Assembly: GCA_036897485.1 (NCBI GenBank)
Contig: JAYMTF010001338.1
Coordinates: 1 to 24,061 of the forward strand
DNA from: Pelargonium nanum
Lineage: Eukaryota > Streptophyta > Magnoliopsida > Geraniales > Geraniaceae
Reading direction: 5' to 3'
DNA length: 24,061 bases
Below the pieces are notes generated by a model. That model was given only the letters and a program-made list of their open reading frames with translations, was not told the DNA's origin and searched no databases. Below, piece after piece: positions 11,552 to 23,557 of this stretch (its first letter is position 1; every line of letters begins with the position of its first letter). A program made the translations under genes and the position numbers.

Positions 11552-14500
11552 ATGGCCGCAAGGAAATCTCGCGAGCGCGAAATGCTGGAGTCCGTCTACT
11601 CCGTCATCGCCCTCGTATTCATTCTGGTGGCCTGTGTCGAGCTCTGCGACGCCGCCACCGTCGTTGACGTCTATCGCCTCATCCAGTATGACATCTCTGG
11701 TGTTCCATTCGGATCTCGCCTCGCAACTCTCAATCACCACGCCGGCTCTTTGCATTTCTCTCCCGGCGCCGATCTCTCCCGCACCGTCGTCATGATCCCC
11801 GTTCGAGAAATGAACATGTCTTTTGTCAAAGGTACTGCTCACTTGTTAACTTTTGCTCTACTGTTACTGTATTTGCTATTTCTTAAGTAGCAAATGATTG
11901 CGACAATTATGCTTACATCTTACTTCAGCTAAGTTTATCGATGTATAATTCCATTGCCGATCTAAATCACTGAATCTCGTGATGTGCAGAATCAATCACT
12001 TCTTTGTTGGCTGCTCCTTAGCTTTTACTTAATCATGCTATATGAAGTTCAGTATTTAATTGTACTGAAATTGTTGTGAGGCTGGATGAATAAGAAGTAA
12101 ATAAGATTTGGAGGATAGACAGGAAAATTGAATTCTAAAGATTAAAATATCATTGTTTTGCTCCATAGTGCTAATGAATAATTACAAGAGACACAATTAG
12201 CTGTTTCATGATTTCATATGAATGGATAAGAGAATAGATTTGTTCTTAGAATGGTTTGGTAAGAAGTTGTACACTGAGTTTGTAATAAACTGCATGAGAA
12301 GCAAAATGAAAATGAAATAGTGTCATAAAGCTTTGTTTGCATAGGTTTTATTTGTACACTTCTTATCTTATTTCTAGTTTGCTTCATGTTCACCTTTTCT
12401 CCTCTTATAGTTAGACACTGAATAGCATCATTTTCTAAGTGCTACTATATATATTTTCTCTCTCTATAATACCTGTATTAAATTGTTGGAGTATTTTACC
12501 TCTTTCTCTACATCCTAATCGAGATTATTATTTTGTGGCAATAACTTGCAGAATATATTTCTCAAAGACAGCCCCTGGGAGGCTTGCTGTTCTTTCTTCC
12601 TCAGATGTTTAGTTTAGAAAACAAAGATGAAACTGGGAGCATTCATGAAAAACTGCTGATGAAGAACATCTTGGTGGAACTTGAAAAGTTACTAGTGCAT
12701 GCTAAAATACCTGTGAGTGAAGTAGAGATAAAATCTCATCTTTCTTAATATACAAAGCTACTGCTGCTTTGCCTATATGTACTTGGTCTTGGCATTTACT
12801 GCAAAGAATATAAGCACACATAGGAAATATGGAAATGTGGGGTGCATTATTTATTAATTGTGCTTAAGTCTCCATATTAATTTTATTCTTGATCACTCAA
12901 GTAACTTTAGTTTGTGTACTGCTGATAAAAAAAAAAAAACTTTAGTTTGTGTACTGTGTACATATCATGATGAAGCTCTTTCCTCAGATCTTTTAGTGAA
13001 TACCACTTGGCTTGCTGGGTTCCTTTTTATTTATTTATTTAGGCTGCTTTGGTTGGAAAGTTAACCCAAGAGTCTTTGGTAGACTGGCATTGATGGCATG
13101 ATGCTACTGGAAACTATAAGATTGAGAAAGAGAGCCGATGGGTCGTTTCTATAACTGATGGTACTGAATTGATGTAGATGTGAATGTACACACACATATT
13201 GGAATTGCACTGAAGCTTAGTGATACCCCACTGAAAGTATGACTAAAGAGGTTGTAACTCTTAATAAATAGAAAAGACACCTAGAACATAAGGATTGAAG
13301 GCCATTATTGTTATTCTTAATTACCTTGGTTATTAGAAACACACTCTAATTTTTTGCTTTTTTGAAAACCTTATTACTGATGTTAATAATGACTTCATAT
13401 TTGCTCTTTTTTGAAAGAAAACGATCATGTTGTGCAGGTCTAGTCCTTTGAAAAAACACTCATCTTGTTATTCCGTGAAAGAAAAATTCATGTACTGTTT
13501 GCAGTACTTCTAATTTCTTTTTATGCTGCCTTATGATGTTTGGTGTACTTAAAAGCCTTTTCTTTTGACTCCTCACCATTCCACATGTTTTCTCTATTAT
13601 ATTGTTTTAATTGTATTCTTTTGGAATATTTTTGTTGCAGTATCCTGTGTATTTTGCTTATGAGAATGATGATATTGATGCTGTATTGGCTGATGTCAAG
13701 AAGAGTGATGCCACTGGTCAGCCTGCTACTGCCACTACTGGCGGGTTAGTGAATAGCTCGCTGATCTGTAATCTTTGTGGAATATTATATGCTCTAGCCA
13801 CCATCCCTTTAGCATGTTTATAATGATAGATATTTTCTAGGAACAGCGTTTCATATTATACCACTCTACTATCGTCTTTCATCATCTGAATTCACATCTC
13901 TTAAATTGGTTCTGTTTATATTCATCGAGCTGTTTCATCTTTTTGAGTTTAAAATTTTGACATCAATTATCTATTTCACATGGAAGTCTGTCTTCCCCTG
14001 TTATCATATCATGAAAGCAGTTAAAATATCGATGTTATTTTGAATCCTTGAGTTGATTACTCTCCGTAAACAGCCTGCCTATTTTTCTTTGTACTTTCCT
14101 TATCATGGTAGAATTGTTATTCTCTCAGTCTTGAAGGAGTAGGAGGTTGGAATTCCCTTTGGACAAATTGAATCTTTCTTTTCATAAGGGGAATGGAGAT
14201 CTTGGAGAATAAGATAGACTGGTCCTTGTTGTAGCCCCTTCTGTTCTAGAGATTATTACATTTTCTGCTTATTGTAGTAGTTTATTCCTTTTTGGGGTAT
14301 GAAATAAGTACATTTGTTTCTGATTGACTAGACATGTTGTAAATTGATTTCTACTTGCAGTTGGCACAGATGTTCCAATTGTCATTTGTCATCTGATCCT
14401 CATATTCACTTCTTGCAGATACAAGCTAGTTGTCTCAGCACCAGAACCTAAGAAACTTGTGTCTCCTACCATCACAAATATTCAGGTTCTAAGTCAACTA

Positions 14501-17500
14501 GTATCTATCACTTTATTCCCATTCATATTGATATGCAATTTGTCAGATAGATTTTTTTTTATATTTTATTTTATGATTAAAAGGCATCTCAGGGAGCATG
14601 ACAAGATTTTCTATGCATGGTTCTGTGTCAAAAGTCGTGTTTATATTAATGTTTCTTCTTACCTTCCATCTAGCATTAATTTTAGAGTCAACTGTTTGGA
14701 TGGCAGGACCAAGCTGATATGCATTTCTTCTGAACAATATCTAGCAATCCTTAAAAGATGTTGTCTATTTATTTCTGTTCATTGTGAACTCCTTAAGTTA
14801 TCCACTGGTAGTTGGTTATGAAGTTTGGTTTTGGGGGACTTTAGGAAAGAGTTCCATATTTTCTCCCTATCAATCTTTTTGCTGCAACTCATGTACATGC
14901 CAACCAATGCATCCTCTCTTTCTAATGGAACTTTTGGAATACTCATGGACATTGATGCAACCTTGAATTTTATGAACTTAAAATATGAGATAAACCAGAT
15001 GATAGATTTGTGGTGTAGCTCTTATTGCTATGCCTTGGATAGTTGGACTAATAATACATTTGTTCTTTGTTGTAGTCATTCTCCATGATATTGAATAATT
15101 AGCAGGGATTTAAAGTTCCAGATCATACTAAGTGTTAAGCTCGCTATAGCTTGTGTGTAGGTTGACTTATTTTTTTGTGTGGCTACAGGGATGGTTATCT
15201 GGATTGAAAGCAGAAGGGGATGGGAATCAGTTACCAACCATTGCTATAGTAGCTTCTTATGACACATTTGGGGCAGCTCCTGTATGTGATGTTCTCATTA
15301 TTCAATTTTAAAATCAACACTATGAGGTAACTAAACTCATGAAGAAATTTATATCTGCAGGCACTGTCTGTGGGAAGTGACAGCAATGGAAGTGGCATTG
15401 CCGCACTACTTGAAGTAGCTAGGTTATTCTCTCTTCTTTATTCAAATCCCAAGACAAGAGGGAGATACAATTTACTTTTTGGTCTAACATCTGGTGGACC
15501 ATACAACTACAATGGAACTCACAAGGTGCTTAGCTCTCTTAGTTGATTGCATTTATTAATCCATTTCTTTCTATTCCTATTGTCTTCTTTTTCTTTTTCT
15601 TTTTTGGTTTACTTATTTTAGCATCCTGCTTTTTGCAGTGGCTCAGAACCTTTGATCACCGTTTGCGTGAGAGTATTGATTATGCTATTTGCCTAAATAG
15701 TATTGGGTCATGGGACGACAAATTGTGGATTCATGTTTCTAAGCCTGCAGAAAATGCCTACATAAAGCAAATTTTTGAAGTAAGCTGATAAAATTTCTTA
15801 AGAGTATGATCGAGAGGTGTCATTAGATTACATCAAGTTGTGCTGGTGTGTTTCATGATCTGATCAGTGGAGTTTTCTTAGGGTTTGTCTACTGTAGCAG
15901 AGGAGTTGGGCTTTCAAGTTGGGCTGAAGCACAAGAAAATAAATATTTCAAATCCTCGAGTGAGTATACCTGAAAATTTGAATTGCTATAGAAAAAACTA
16001 TTTTCTTCTGATTAGATCTTCCATTTAATATTTATTTGTGAAAACACAAGGCTCTCAATCTGGAAATGAATGTGTTGAATATTGAGATAAATGCTTACTT
16101 TTCTCATTTATCTGTGAAACTGTGTTTCTCATGGTATGATATAAGTGCTGAACTGAATGAATGTATCAGAGTTAGAAATTGGAATGTTATTGGGTAAAAA
16201 TAAGGTGGTGTGCTTAGATATAATTCACTCTTGTTTTATTTTGGTTGTAGCAACTAACTAGGTTGCTTAATCTGTATTTTTATGTGTCATATCTATCATA
16301 GTTCTTATAAGCATGCCATGCTTTTTTTGTTTGTTACCACATGCTATAATTTAAACCATATGATTAAGCTGTGGAGTTGCTGTAGGTAGCTTGGGAGCAC
16401 GAACAGTTTTCAAGGCTGAGAGTTACTGCAGCCACCCTTTCAGAACTCTCTGCCCCACCTGAATTGTTAGAGAGCACTGGAGGTTTGTTGGATAGCAGGT
16501 CAAGTTTTTGGACTCAAAAACTTTTCACCTTGTTGCTACGCTTTCGTTTTTAGATATCCATGTTTACTAAGAACTTTTTCTTTTAATTTTTTGCTCCTGC
16601 AGACATTTTGTGAATGAAACTGCAATCATCAAAAGTGTCAAGTTAGTTGCTGAGAGTCTTGCGGTAAGATTATACATACCAATTTGAGTCTGGATTTTGA
16701 TTCCAATGTTTCTGTTTGGTCACACAAATATATTCTGCTAGTTCCTCAGGCATTTAAGTTTTACTTTTATTTGATGTATTGAAAAAGTAGAGGTCTTATC
16801 ATTTTATTCTCCACTACATGGTTACAAGAACGTCTTATTAGTTGCCATGCCTAATAGGATCAGCAAAATTTGCTATGTTCAATACATAAATTATAATTCT
16901 CTGATGTATTTTATCTTCTACAGAGACATATCTATGGCCACCAGGGAAAGAACATTCAAATTTTTGCTGATGACAGTAGTTTGGCTGTCAATCCATCTTA
17001 TGTACGATCGTGGTTAGATCTTTTGTCACGAACACCTCGAGTGGCACCATTTTTCTCAAAGAACGACCCATTCGTCATGGCACTGAAAAAGGTCCTACTA
17101 ACTTCCATTTTTGCATATTTCATTTTTCTCCTATATTTACCCTGTTGATTGGGTTTATGCCTTCATACTTCCATAGTGATAGCAATGGCATGATGATACT
17201 GTCAAAGTTCTTGAACCAAAAAGTAGCATGTGGAAGTGATTTTTTTTTCCCTTTTTTTGGGGTTCTTGTGTGAAATTAAAAATAAAATCTCCTTGGTAGC
17301 TACTATGAACTTTGCTTTTGTATGTTTTGTTCGTTTCATGTTTCAAAGCATGAAATTGTGTCTCTCTTTTCTGTGCTACATCGTTAAATACTTTTTCTTG
17401 GGGTGACACGTGATTGGATTTTGTGGCTTTGAAAAAATATATAATGTTAATATTATTTCACCCTGCTTTTCTACGCCTAGGCCTTGCCATCTTAGTTCTT

Positions 17501-18006
17501 GTTTATAATATATGGATCCTCTTCTTTTATTTTTATTTGTTGGCAGGAATTAGCTGAACATACAGATGAGGTGAATGTGCAGCATGAGGTGCTTGATGGG
17601 ATGTTTACTTTCTATGACTCAACTAAAGCTAGTCTTAACATATATCAGGTCTTAATATTAATATCTTCTATTACTTTCTATTTTACTTGCTTTCTTCCTC
17701 CCTCTAATTTCTCCTCTCATCCATTCCCATACTGGCATGACGAGTTTCAATGTTTTACAGGTTGCTAGTGTAACATTTGACTTGCTTTTGCTTCTAGTCT
17801 TGGGATCATATGTGATAGTGCTCTTCAGTTTTCTTGTCATTACAACTAGGGTAACTACTCTTACTAATTCTAATATCTCATACACGGATCAGAATACAAC
17901 ATGATTCTCACCATTTCAAAATTCCATTGATGCTGTACTACAGGGTCTTGATGATCTAATCAGTTTTTTCCGGCGTCCCCCCTCCCGTAAGGTGAAAACA
18001 GCTTGA
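11552..18006 (+). CDS. NCLN: Nicalin (NCLN), BOS-complex ER membrane protein, 561 aa
   Basis: Fourteen exons: 11552-11831, 12552-12712, 13641-13744, 14419-14485, 15189-15281, 15361-15525, 15639-15779, 15882-15959, 16386-16498, 16603-16663, 16924-17091, 17547-17648, 17761-17850 and 17944-18006 (TGA). All are GT-AG, frame is kept, and the product is 561 residues against 563 for human nicalin. An N-terminal hydrophobic signal or anchor (about 17-34, YSVIALVFILVACVELCDAA) is followed by a luminal M28/nicastrin-like domain. Where active M28 peptidases have a His-x-Asp and an Asp, this has S227-Y-D229 and D242 (GSDSNGSG), and the Glu-Glu site reads SGGPYN, so metal binding looks lost. Possible N-glycosylation sites include N88 (NMS) and the NGT and NET sequons. 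One C-terminal membrane helix (about 515-538) precedes a short basic cytosolic tail ending RKVKTA. The animal protein joins NOMO and TMEM147 in the BOS complex of the multipass translocon. Nicastrin was considered but fits less well in length and sequence. Confidence 0.95.
12903..12956 (+). repeat. Tiny poly(A) insertion with 19-bp target duplication
   Basis: AACTTTAGTTTGTGTACTG occurs at 12903-12921 and again, identically, at 12938-12956. Only CTGAT plus about 11 A (12922-12937) lies between them. This looks like a 5'-truncated retroposition that kept only the 3' end of a poly(A)-tailed element, inside nicalin intron 2. The short open frame crossing it is not a gene. Confidence 0.7.
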
Positions 18007-18931
18007 TAAATGAAGCAAAGATTACGCACCAAAGCTGTGAGAAGATTTTTTTTTCATGTAGCTTAGATTGGAATCACCATAAAGGTAGTTAAATGGTGGT
18101 TGGTTCCATTTGATGTTTAACGGATCACCCTAGTGTTCTTAGGGAGATGTTTGTAGTTTTATTTTTCCATCCAGAATGAGAGTATTGAAGGTGCGCGAAA
18201 TTTTTTGGTTAAAGATTCGAGCTTATTCTTTCTCAAATACAGGGGGAAAAGAACTTCAATGTTAGGGATATATATTGTGTCATGCGGTGTACTTGTAGTT
18301 TCTGTCATAAGATTTTGAGTTCATAATTCTACTAAATTGTCAATTCTTAGACGCCTAACATACTATTGCTTCGGCAATTAAGTAAAATTCAGATAAACCA
18401 AATGCTTCTTAGAAACTTTGAGAAACCACAGAGCCGCTGGAACTCGTAGAAGGCAAGAGGGGCGTTTGGATACCGGTGGCCTACAATGAGCATCCACAAT
18501 GTGTGTAATATATATTACATGTATAATACTATATTGCATGATTACCTCACAAAATAAATATAATATTCATACAATGAAAATATCATTTGAAAGAGCCCTT
18601 CAACTTCTCACGAAGAAAGATATGCAGTTTTCACATGTTTGGTTTCCAATGAGACAAATTAGGATAAATGACCAAGGTTAGTTTGTATGTAATCAAGATT
18701 CCAATGAATACAAGCACTGCGAGGACTCAAATTGCAATTTTTGTTTATCTTTACAAATCAATAAAACACCAGAATGATTATATATTTTAGAGGATACTCT
18801 AAATCAGGAAAAGACCCTATAACCATGATGAAATGCTATACAAATTGGGTCTTACTCTAGCAGTAATGGTAACAGAAACTACACAAACGAAAACTTCACC
18901 ATACTTGATAGGAATGCCTCTCAAATCGGGG
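18007..18931. other. Gap between convergent nicalin and DCP1
   Basis: It holds the 3' UTRs of both genes. No exact AATAAA is close behind the nicalin stop (AATAAA-like matches appear from about 18550), and none was settled for DCP1. No coding exon, repeat or RNA gene was recognised. Small open frames (for example 18499-18681) are AT-rich noise. Confidence 0.5.
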
Positions 18932-20648
18932 TCAGGAATGGTGTGCATTCAGCAGCGCCCGATAGATCATATCAATAAATTGATTGTCCTGTAGAGATTA
19001 AAAGCAGATCAGTTACATGATCGTGAACAAACATAATATCAGCTTTCAAATTTCCTACACAAGTATGGACCTCTATTTCCCACAACTGATAGTAACCATA
19101 ACTTTGAAATCTTACCTGAACCAGCACAAGAAGAGCTTCTTTAACTTTTTCTCTGATGATAACTGGAACATTTGTAGGAGTAGGAACAGGAGCAGGAGTG
19201 AGAGATGGTGGTGGAGTGGGTGGAGGAAAAGGTTGGAGCAAAGGAGAACCATAAGAACGTTGTAGACCTACAGGAGGTTGAAGTGTAGGAGCACTAGGCA
19301 TAGATGATGCAATTGGTGGTATCATCAATGCAGAAGAGGAAGGAGGACCAAAGAATGAAGAAGGTTTTATAAGATTAGCAGCCCGGTTGATGTTCCTGTT
19401 GGATTCTGCGGTATCAAGTATAGGCATTAAAGGAGTACATGCTGAAAAAGGAGACGATACTTTCAAAGTTGGCCCGATGGGAGAGGCAACACTGGGTGGA
19501 CAGGAAGGTGGAGGAACCGTTTCTGAAGACTGGTAAGGTTGTCCAGGAACTGCTACATTTGAAATACTCCTAATAGTCATAGCTGCCTGCATTTAAATCA
19601 GGTCTTAATTGCGTGTCATACCAAATCTGATATTGCAGTCGAGCTTTATTAAGAAAAGTAATTTCACAAAAGAAGAAGAAAAAGCTTAATCTTAGCCAGT
19701 GTACATACGCAGAACTAAATTTTACACACATACAACTTTTTAACTTAAAGATATTCCTAGGCTATAGGGGTCTATGGTGACAGGTAGATGTGATTATTTA
19801 TTATACTCAAATGAAGTGTCATCCTGAGAATATTGAAAATCTAAGGAAATGCCACATTCTTAGATGTTGAAAGTTCCATCCTTTTATTATCTATTGCATG
19901 TTTCTCAAAATAATTTTATTGTTGAAGTATCTCACATTGAAAGAATGTGGGTTAATGATCACTTGATATGCTAGTTGGGCCCTACACTTCATGGCTTAAG
20001 CTTTTAGTTTAAATATAGTTTGACATGGAATCAAAACGGGTGTGGTACAGGACCTATGTGACCTGTTTTTGTTGTCTCCATGTTAACTCTTGGTACACGT
20101 GCAGGGCCCATTGTGCGTCCGACCTGCACGTGAGGGGAGTGATGAAGTATCCCGCACTGGAGAATATATAAATAAATGACAACTTGTATGCTAGTTAGGC
20201 CCTCTGCTTAACAGAGAAATCTAGTTAAAAGAGAAAACTAGTTTTGTGTGAAAGCCAATTTCATTGTACAGGAATATTTCAAGAAATATTACCATCTCAT
20301 GATTGGTTCTTTTATTCCTGTAAACACACCTTATTCTTAAAATTCTAGCAAGTTTCATTGATTGACAAACTAGCTACTGCTTCATATACCAGCTCAAGAT
20401 AACTACCAATCATTGTTATAATCACAATGCGTTCTAAAATAACAAATGATTCAAAACAGCTCCAAAATATGAAGCAGTAGTGTAGTTAGAGTTGTGCGTG
20501 AAGAGCAGAATATGTACAATTGGGAGTTGAATCTATGGGATCCTAGAATAGCCTTGATCTATTTGCAGGACGAGATATCTCAACCCGGCCTTACAAATTT
20601 CTTTTAGTTCTTAATATGTAATTCTCAACTCCTCTATCTCTTTCTCTT

Positions 20649-20681
<33 letters not shown>

Positions 20682-21009
20682 TCATGCCATTCCAAATTTT
20701 ACCAGTTGCCGATGTTCTGAAACATGCCCAGGAACCTTGATGGTTTTTATTTTCTTTTCTTCTTAATAGTATCTTCGATGCCCATAAAATTCTAAAATTG
20801 AACCTTTTCCCAACTAGACAAAATCATATTAGTAACGTAGCACTTCAGTGCTTTCTTCTGGGTTTTCTTTATTGGTCCAAACTTTATATTGAATCGGTTT
20901 CTTTTATTCAAGAATTTCATACATATTCTTAATTGTAAATAAAGGTTTTCTGTTAAAAGGACTAGCCTTGAGCTACTTTTATGTAAGTGATAGTGTGGGT
21001 TTTTTTCAG

Positions 21010-21054
<45 letters not shown>

Positions 21055-22981
21055 TACATATATATATATATCATTTTCTGTTCTAAATTTCTAATGATCT
21101 TGATCCGAATCAGATGGCCTCTATTGATCTAAGATCATATCCTGAACAAACCACTAGCATTGTAATTCACATAAACCAATCCACCTATGTAATTAATCGA
21201 AGCAAGTTGAACAAACTATGTGATAGGACTATCTGTAACACTGTCAAAAGCTAAATTGGATCACTATCACTATTTCCAATTATAGTCAACGAGCCTCAAG
21301 TTATTTCAGATCTGGGTCTCAAGAAATTTTGGAATGGAAAACATACCGCAAATAAAAATTTTGTAAAGAAGCACGACAATAATTTCAGATCTGGTGCTCA
21401 AACAATTTTAAGAACGAATGTTTTTTAAGAGCTTTGAGCAACTTCTGTATTAAAGAAGATACATAATTTTCAAATGATAAATGGCTGCAAAACTGCCCTT
21501 TGCAAGTGCAGGGTGCAGTTGACATTACATGACATAAATTAACAATTAAATAGCAATATGAAAACAAGTACGTACACTGAAGAAGTTCACAAAGGAAGGA
21601 TCATCTGGAGCATCAGCAATGTTGGAGGCATTTGATGATGGTGGCTCAAGTGGACCATCCATTACAGCCATAGTTGGGACTGCTTCAAGTTCCTCAAACT
21701 CACTGAAATGAATCATGACTATAACACTTAGACTAATATGTTTAAGAGGCGAAGGATGCCCTCCATGGTTTATTTCATGGATGGTGAGAATAGAACATCA
21801 ACAAGTTCTCACTTTCCTATTGACTTTCAAAAGCTACATCACTCGCTATCATAAAAAAAGATTTTGTTTATAATCCAAAAATGTTATCACTTTGCCACAG
21901 AGATCAATACATAAATCAGATTGAACAACAAAGTCCAATACAAGTTACAAGAGTTTTGGCAATTTAATTTGAAAGAACAATATTTATTACCTCTTTGTTG
22001 GAGATACCTTTGACTTTTGAGGGACTTTGGTATATGCATTAAGTATCCTGAATGTACAAAGAATACATGGAATCAAGTAACTCAACTAGAACAATGAAAA
22101 ACAATTATAGCTCGACTGCAAAATCATAATGCAGCATAGGAAGTCACTTAAATCCATTTAATACACATTTTTCATTGACATTATTTAATGAGTGAACACC
22201 TGTTAAAGAGATTTGCAACCTCTTCACATTCACGCGCATTGTAGAACCATATACCATTCACTTCTTGAGCAGCATTTCGGTATAATAGATATGGAACCTG
22301 GACTTCATACTCAAAATCTCCCAAGAGATTTTCCACCAAATTATCTGTTGAAACCACAAATTCAAGTCTCTCAACACACACAAACCAATCGGGACGACAT
22401 GGTTCTTAATAGCAGATCATCAAACTTCAGCTTAAGAAAAATACAAATTTTAAAAAGAAAGAAAGAAACGGAAATGCAATTCAGCTACCGGTATTTCTCC
22501 TGTTCATCACAATGAACTGAAACCGAGGTTGGGAGTTCCTGAAAGCACAACAACCAAAATAGAGAACACAACTTCAGTCCAGCTGATCATAACTATAATT
22601 GGAATTCCGAATTCGCGCAACAATTCTGGCAAATGAATTGAATACCTCAAAAATGAATTTAAAAAGATAAAAAAAAAAATGAAATAAGAAGAGCACCTCT
22701 TAACAACAAATAGAGATCCTTCGACGTCCTTGCGGCTCTGCAAATGAAAAAGGTACGGTGATGCATAGAGACAAAATGGAAATGGCAATAGGAAATGAAA
22801 TTGAGATGAGAAGGAGAGAGACCCATTGGGTGAGGTCGATATTGAAGTGGTAGAAGGTGACATGACCGGCGGTGATGAGAATTTCCTCGACGAAAGGGTC
22901 GATTCGCTGGAGGACAGTGAGGTTGAGGAGCTTGGTGCTGTGTTGGTCGAGATTGGGCATCAACTTGCCGCTCTGTGACAT
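18932..22981 (-). CDS. DCP1: mRNA-decapping enzyme-like protein DCP1, 368 aa
   Basis: Activator of the decapping enzyme DCP2, acting in cytoplasmic P-bodies in 5'-3' mRNA decay (established). Minus-strand exons: 22981-22823, 22737-22697, 22538-22489, 22344-22200, 22047-21991, 21702-21576, 19586-19116 and 18988-18932 (TGA). All are GT-AG, frame is kept, giving 368 residues against about 367 in Arabidopsis. Residues 1-135 or so form the EVH1-like domain, with the near-invariant RKDVEGSLFVVKR (55-67), FQFIVMNRRNTDNLVENL and EVNGIWFYN (111-119). A linker with MAVMDGPLEPPSS and DAPDDPSFVNFF follows, then a long Pro/Ser-rich region (exon 7) with RSYGSPLLQPFPPPTPPPSL. The C-terminal helix REKVKEALLVLVQ-DNQFIDMIYRALLNA is the trimerisation segment. 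A TTG five codons upstream is in frame, but the ATG giving MSQSGKLMPNLDQ matches the family. Intron 6 is about 2 kb and hosts a TRIM. Convergent with nicalin. Confidence 0.96.
19920..20250 (+). mobile_element. Degenerate TRIM-type LTR retrotransposon in DCP1 intron 6
   Basis: Two diverged direct repeats start TGTTGAAGTATCTC (19920) and TGATGAAGTATCCC (20140) and continue in parallel to CTTGATATGCTAGTTGGGCCC / CTTGTATGCTAGTTAGGCCC. The first ends in CA at 20025, followed at once by TGGAATCAAAAC, a decayed version of the initiator-Met tRNA primer site TGGTATCAGAGC. A purine tract TGAGGGGAG (20131-20139) sits directly before the second. LTR (about 106 bp), primer site, non-coding core of about 114 bp, purine tract and LTR is TRIM architecture. 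The right end is uncertain, and no target duplication was found. Confidence 0.7.
20641..20681. repeat. Compound microsatellite (CT)n(CA)n
   Basis: A pyrimidine-rich lead-in passes into a CT run and then a CA run, within DCP1 intron 6. It is likely length-polymorphic. Confidence 0.9.
21010..21071. repeat. Compound microsatellite (CT)n(CA)n(TA)n
   Basis: A CT run (21010-21034), a CA run to about 21054 and a TA run (about 21059-21071), 330 bp from the similar tract at 20641. The minus-strand open frame starting in it (CVCVCVRERERE) is a repeat artefact. Confidence 0.92.
21302..21414. repeat. Short direct repeat in DCP1 intron 6
   Basis: TATTTCAGATCTGGGTCTCA (21302 on) and AATTTCAGATCTGGTGCTCA (21381 on) share about 33 bp including the following A/T-rich stretch ending ATTTTgGAA / ATTTTAAGAA. 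This suggests an old local duplication of about 79 bp. Confidence 0.6.
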
Positions 22982-23006
22982 AATCGTCTTCCTCAATCAG
23001 CTCTTC

Positions 23007-23015
23007 AAACCCTAA
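23007..23015. promoter_or_regulatory. Telo-box AAACCCTAA upstream of DCP1
   Basis: Exact AAACCCTAA, about 26 bp before the DCP1 ATG (gene on minus strand), so in the leader or core promoter. Confidence 0.45.
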
Positions 23016-23351
23016 CCAGAGTTTAGAGAAGTGTTTTCAAAAATCTGACGACGGTCTCTCTGTGTGTGTCGTGACCAATATATTGTATTTTGGTTCTAAC
23101 AAACGTGTGTCTTGTGACTTTTATTTCAAGCTATCAACTTGGCTTCCTTCGTGCCACCAACTGCTGCACTTCCCACCATAAATATTAAATATAAATATTT
23201 TATAACTAAAATAAAATTCAAAATGCAAATCCCATTTTGTAATACAAACAAACGAATCTCAGTTATAATTTATTAGCTGAAGCTTTGGGCCAATAATTTC
23301 TTGTTATTGAGAGATGATGTTATCTTATCAATTAACATTTGTACGCGCTCC

Positions 23352-23388
23352 AATGAATTTAAGGGCGCAAAGCGCCGTTAGATTCATT
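23352..23388. repeat. Strong 37-nt hairpin upstream of DCP1
   Basis: AATGAAT (23352-23358) pairs with ATTCATT (23382-23388), and the inner GGCGC pairs with GCGCC around an AAA loop. The whole arm of 17 positions has one G-G mismatch and one G-T wobble. It lies about 370 bp upstream of the DCP1 start. It may be a transposon-end remnant or a structured element. Confidence 0.6.
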
Positions 23389-23557
23389 TACTTTGTGCCT
23401 TGACAGAAAGTGCAGTGCCCGAATCCATTTACTTCATCAAGTTAATTCAGAATAAATAATACATTTAAGAGATTATAAATTTTTGTCGGAAACTAAAGTG
23501 CTGAAAAGATCACAGATTGAGAAATTTAGGTATCGTTTGGATTAGGTTTTATTATTT

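Noticed and set aside
11531-11842. Minus-strand open frame of 103 codons
   Set aside because: Exact antisense of GC-rich nicalin exon 1; product is acidic low-complexity with no family resemblance.
14459-14821. Plus-strand 120-codon open frame in nicalin intron 4
   Set aside because: It begins in exon 4 in a different context and runs through the intron; the protein needs the exon 4 to exon 5 splice (ITNIQ|GWLSGL).
11552-18006. Nicastrin instead of nicalin
   Set aside because: Length (561), the N-terminal ELCDAATVVDVYRLIQYD motif and the short RKVKTA tail fit nicalin; nicastrin is longer with a different ectodomain.
20792-21055. Minus-strand open frame starting MCVCVCVRERERE
   Set aside because: Translation of the CT/CA microsatellite inside a DCP1 intron.
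22213-22515. Plus-strand 100-codon open frame
   Set aside because: Antisense shadow across DCP1 exons 3 and 4.
22507-22996. Alternative DCP1 start five codons upstream (TTG) and a second overlapping minus-strand frame
   Set aside because: The family begins MSQ-x-GK; TTG starts are rare in plants and the other frame is an intron read-through.
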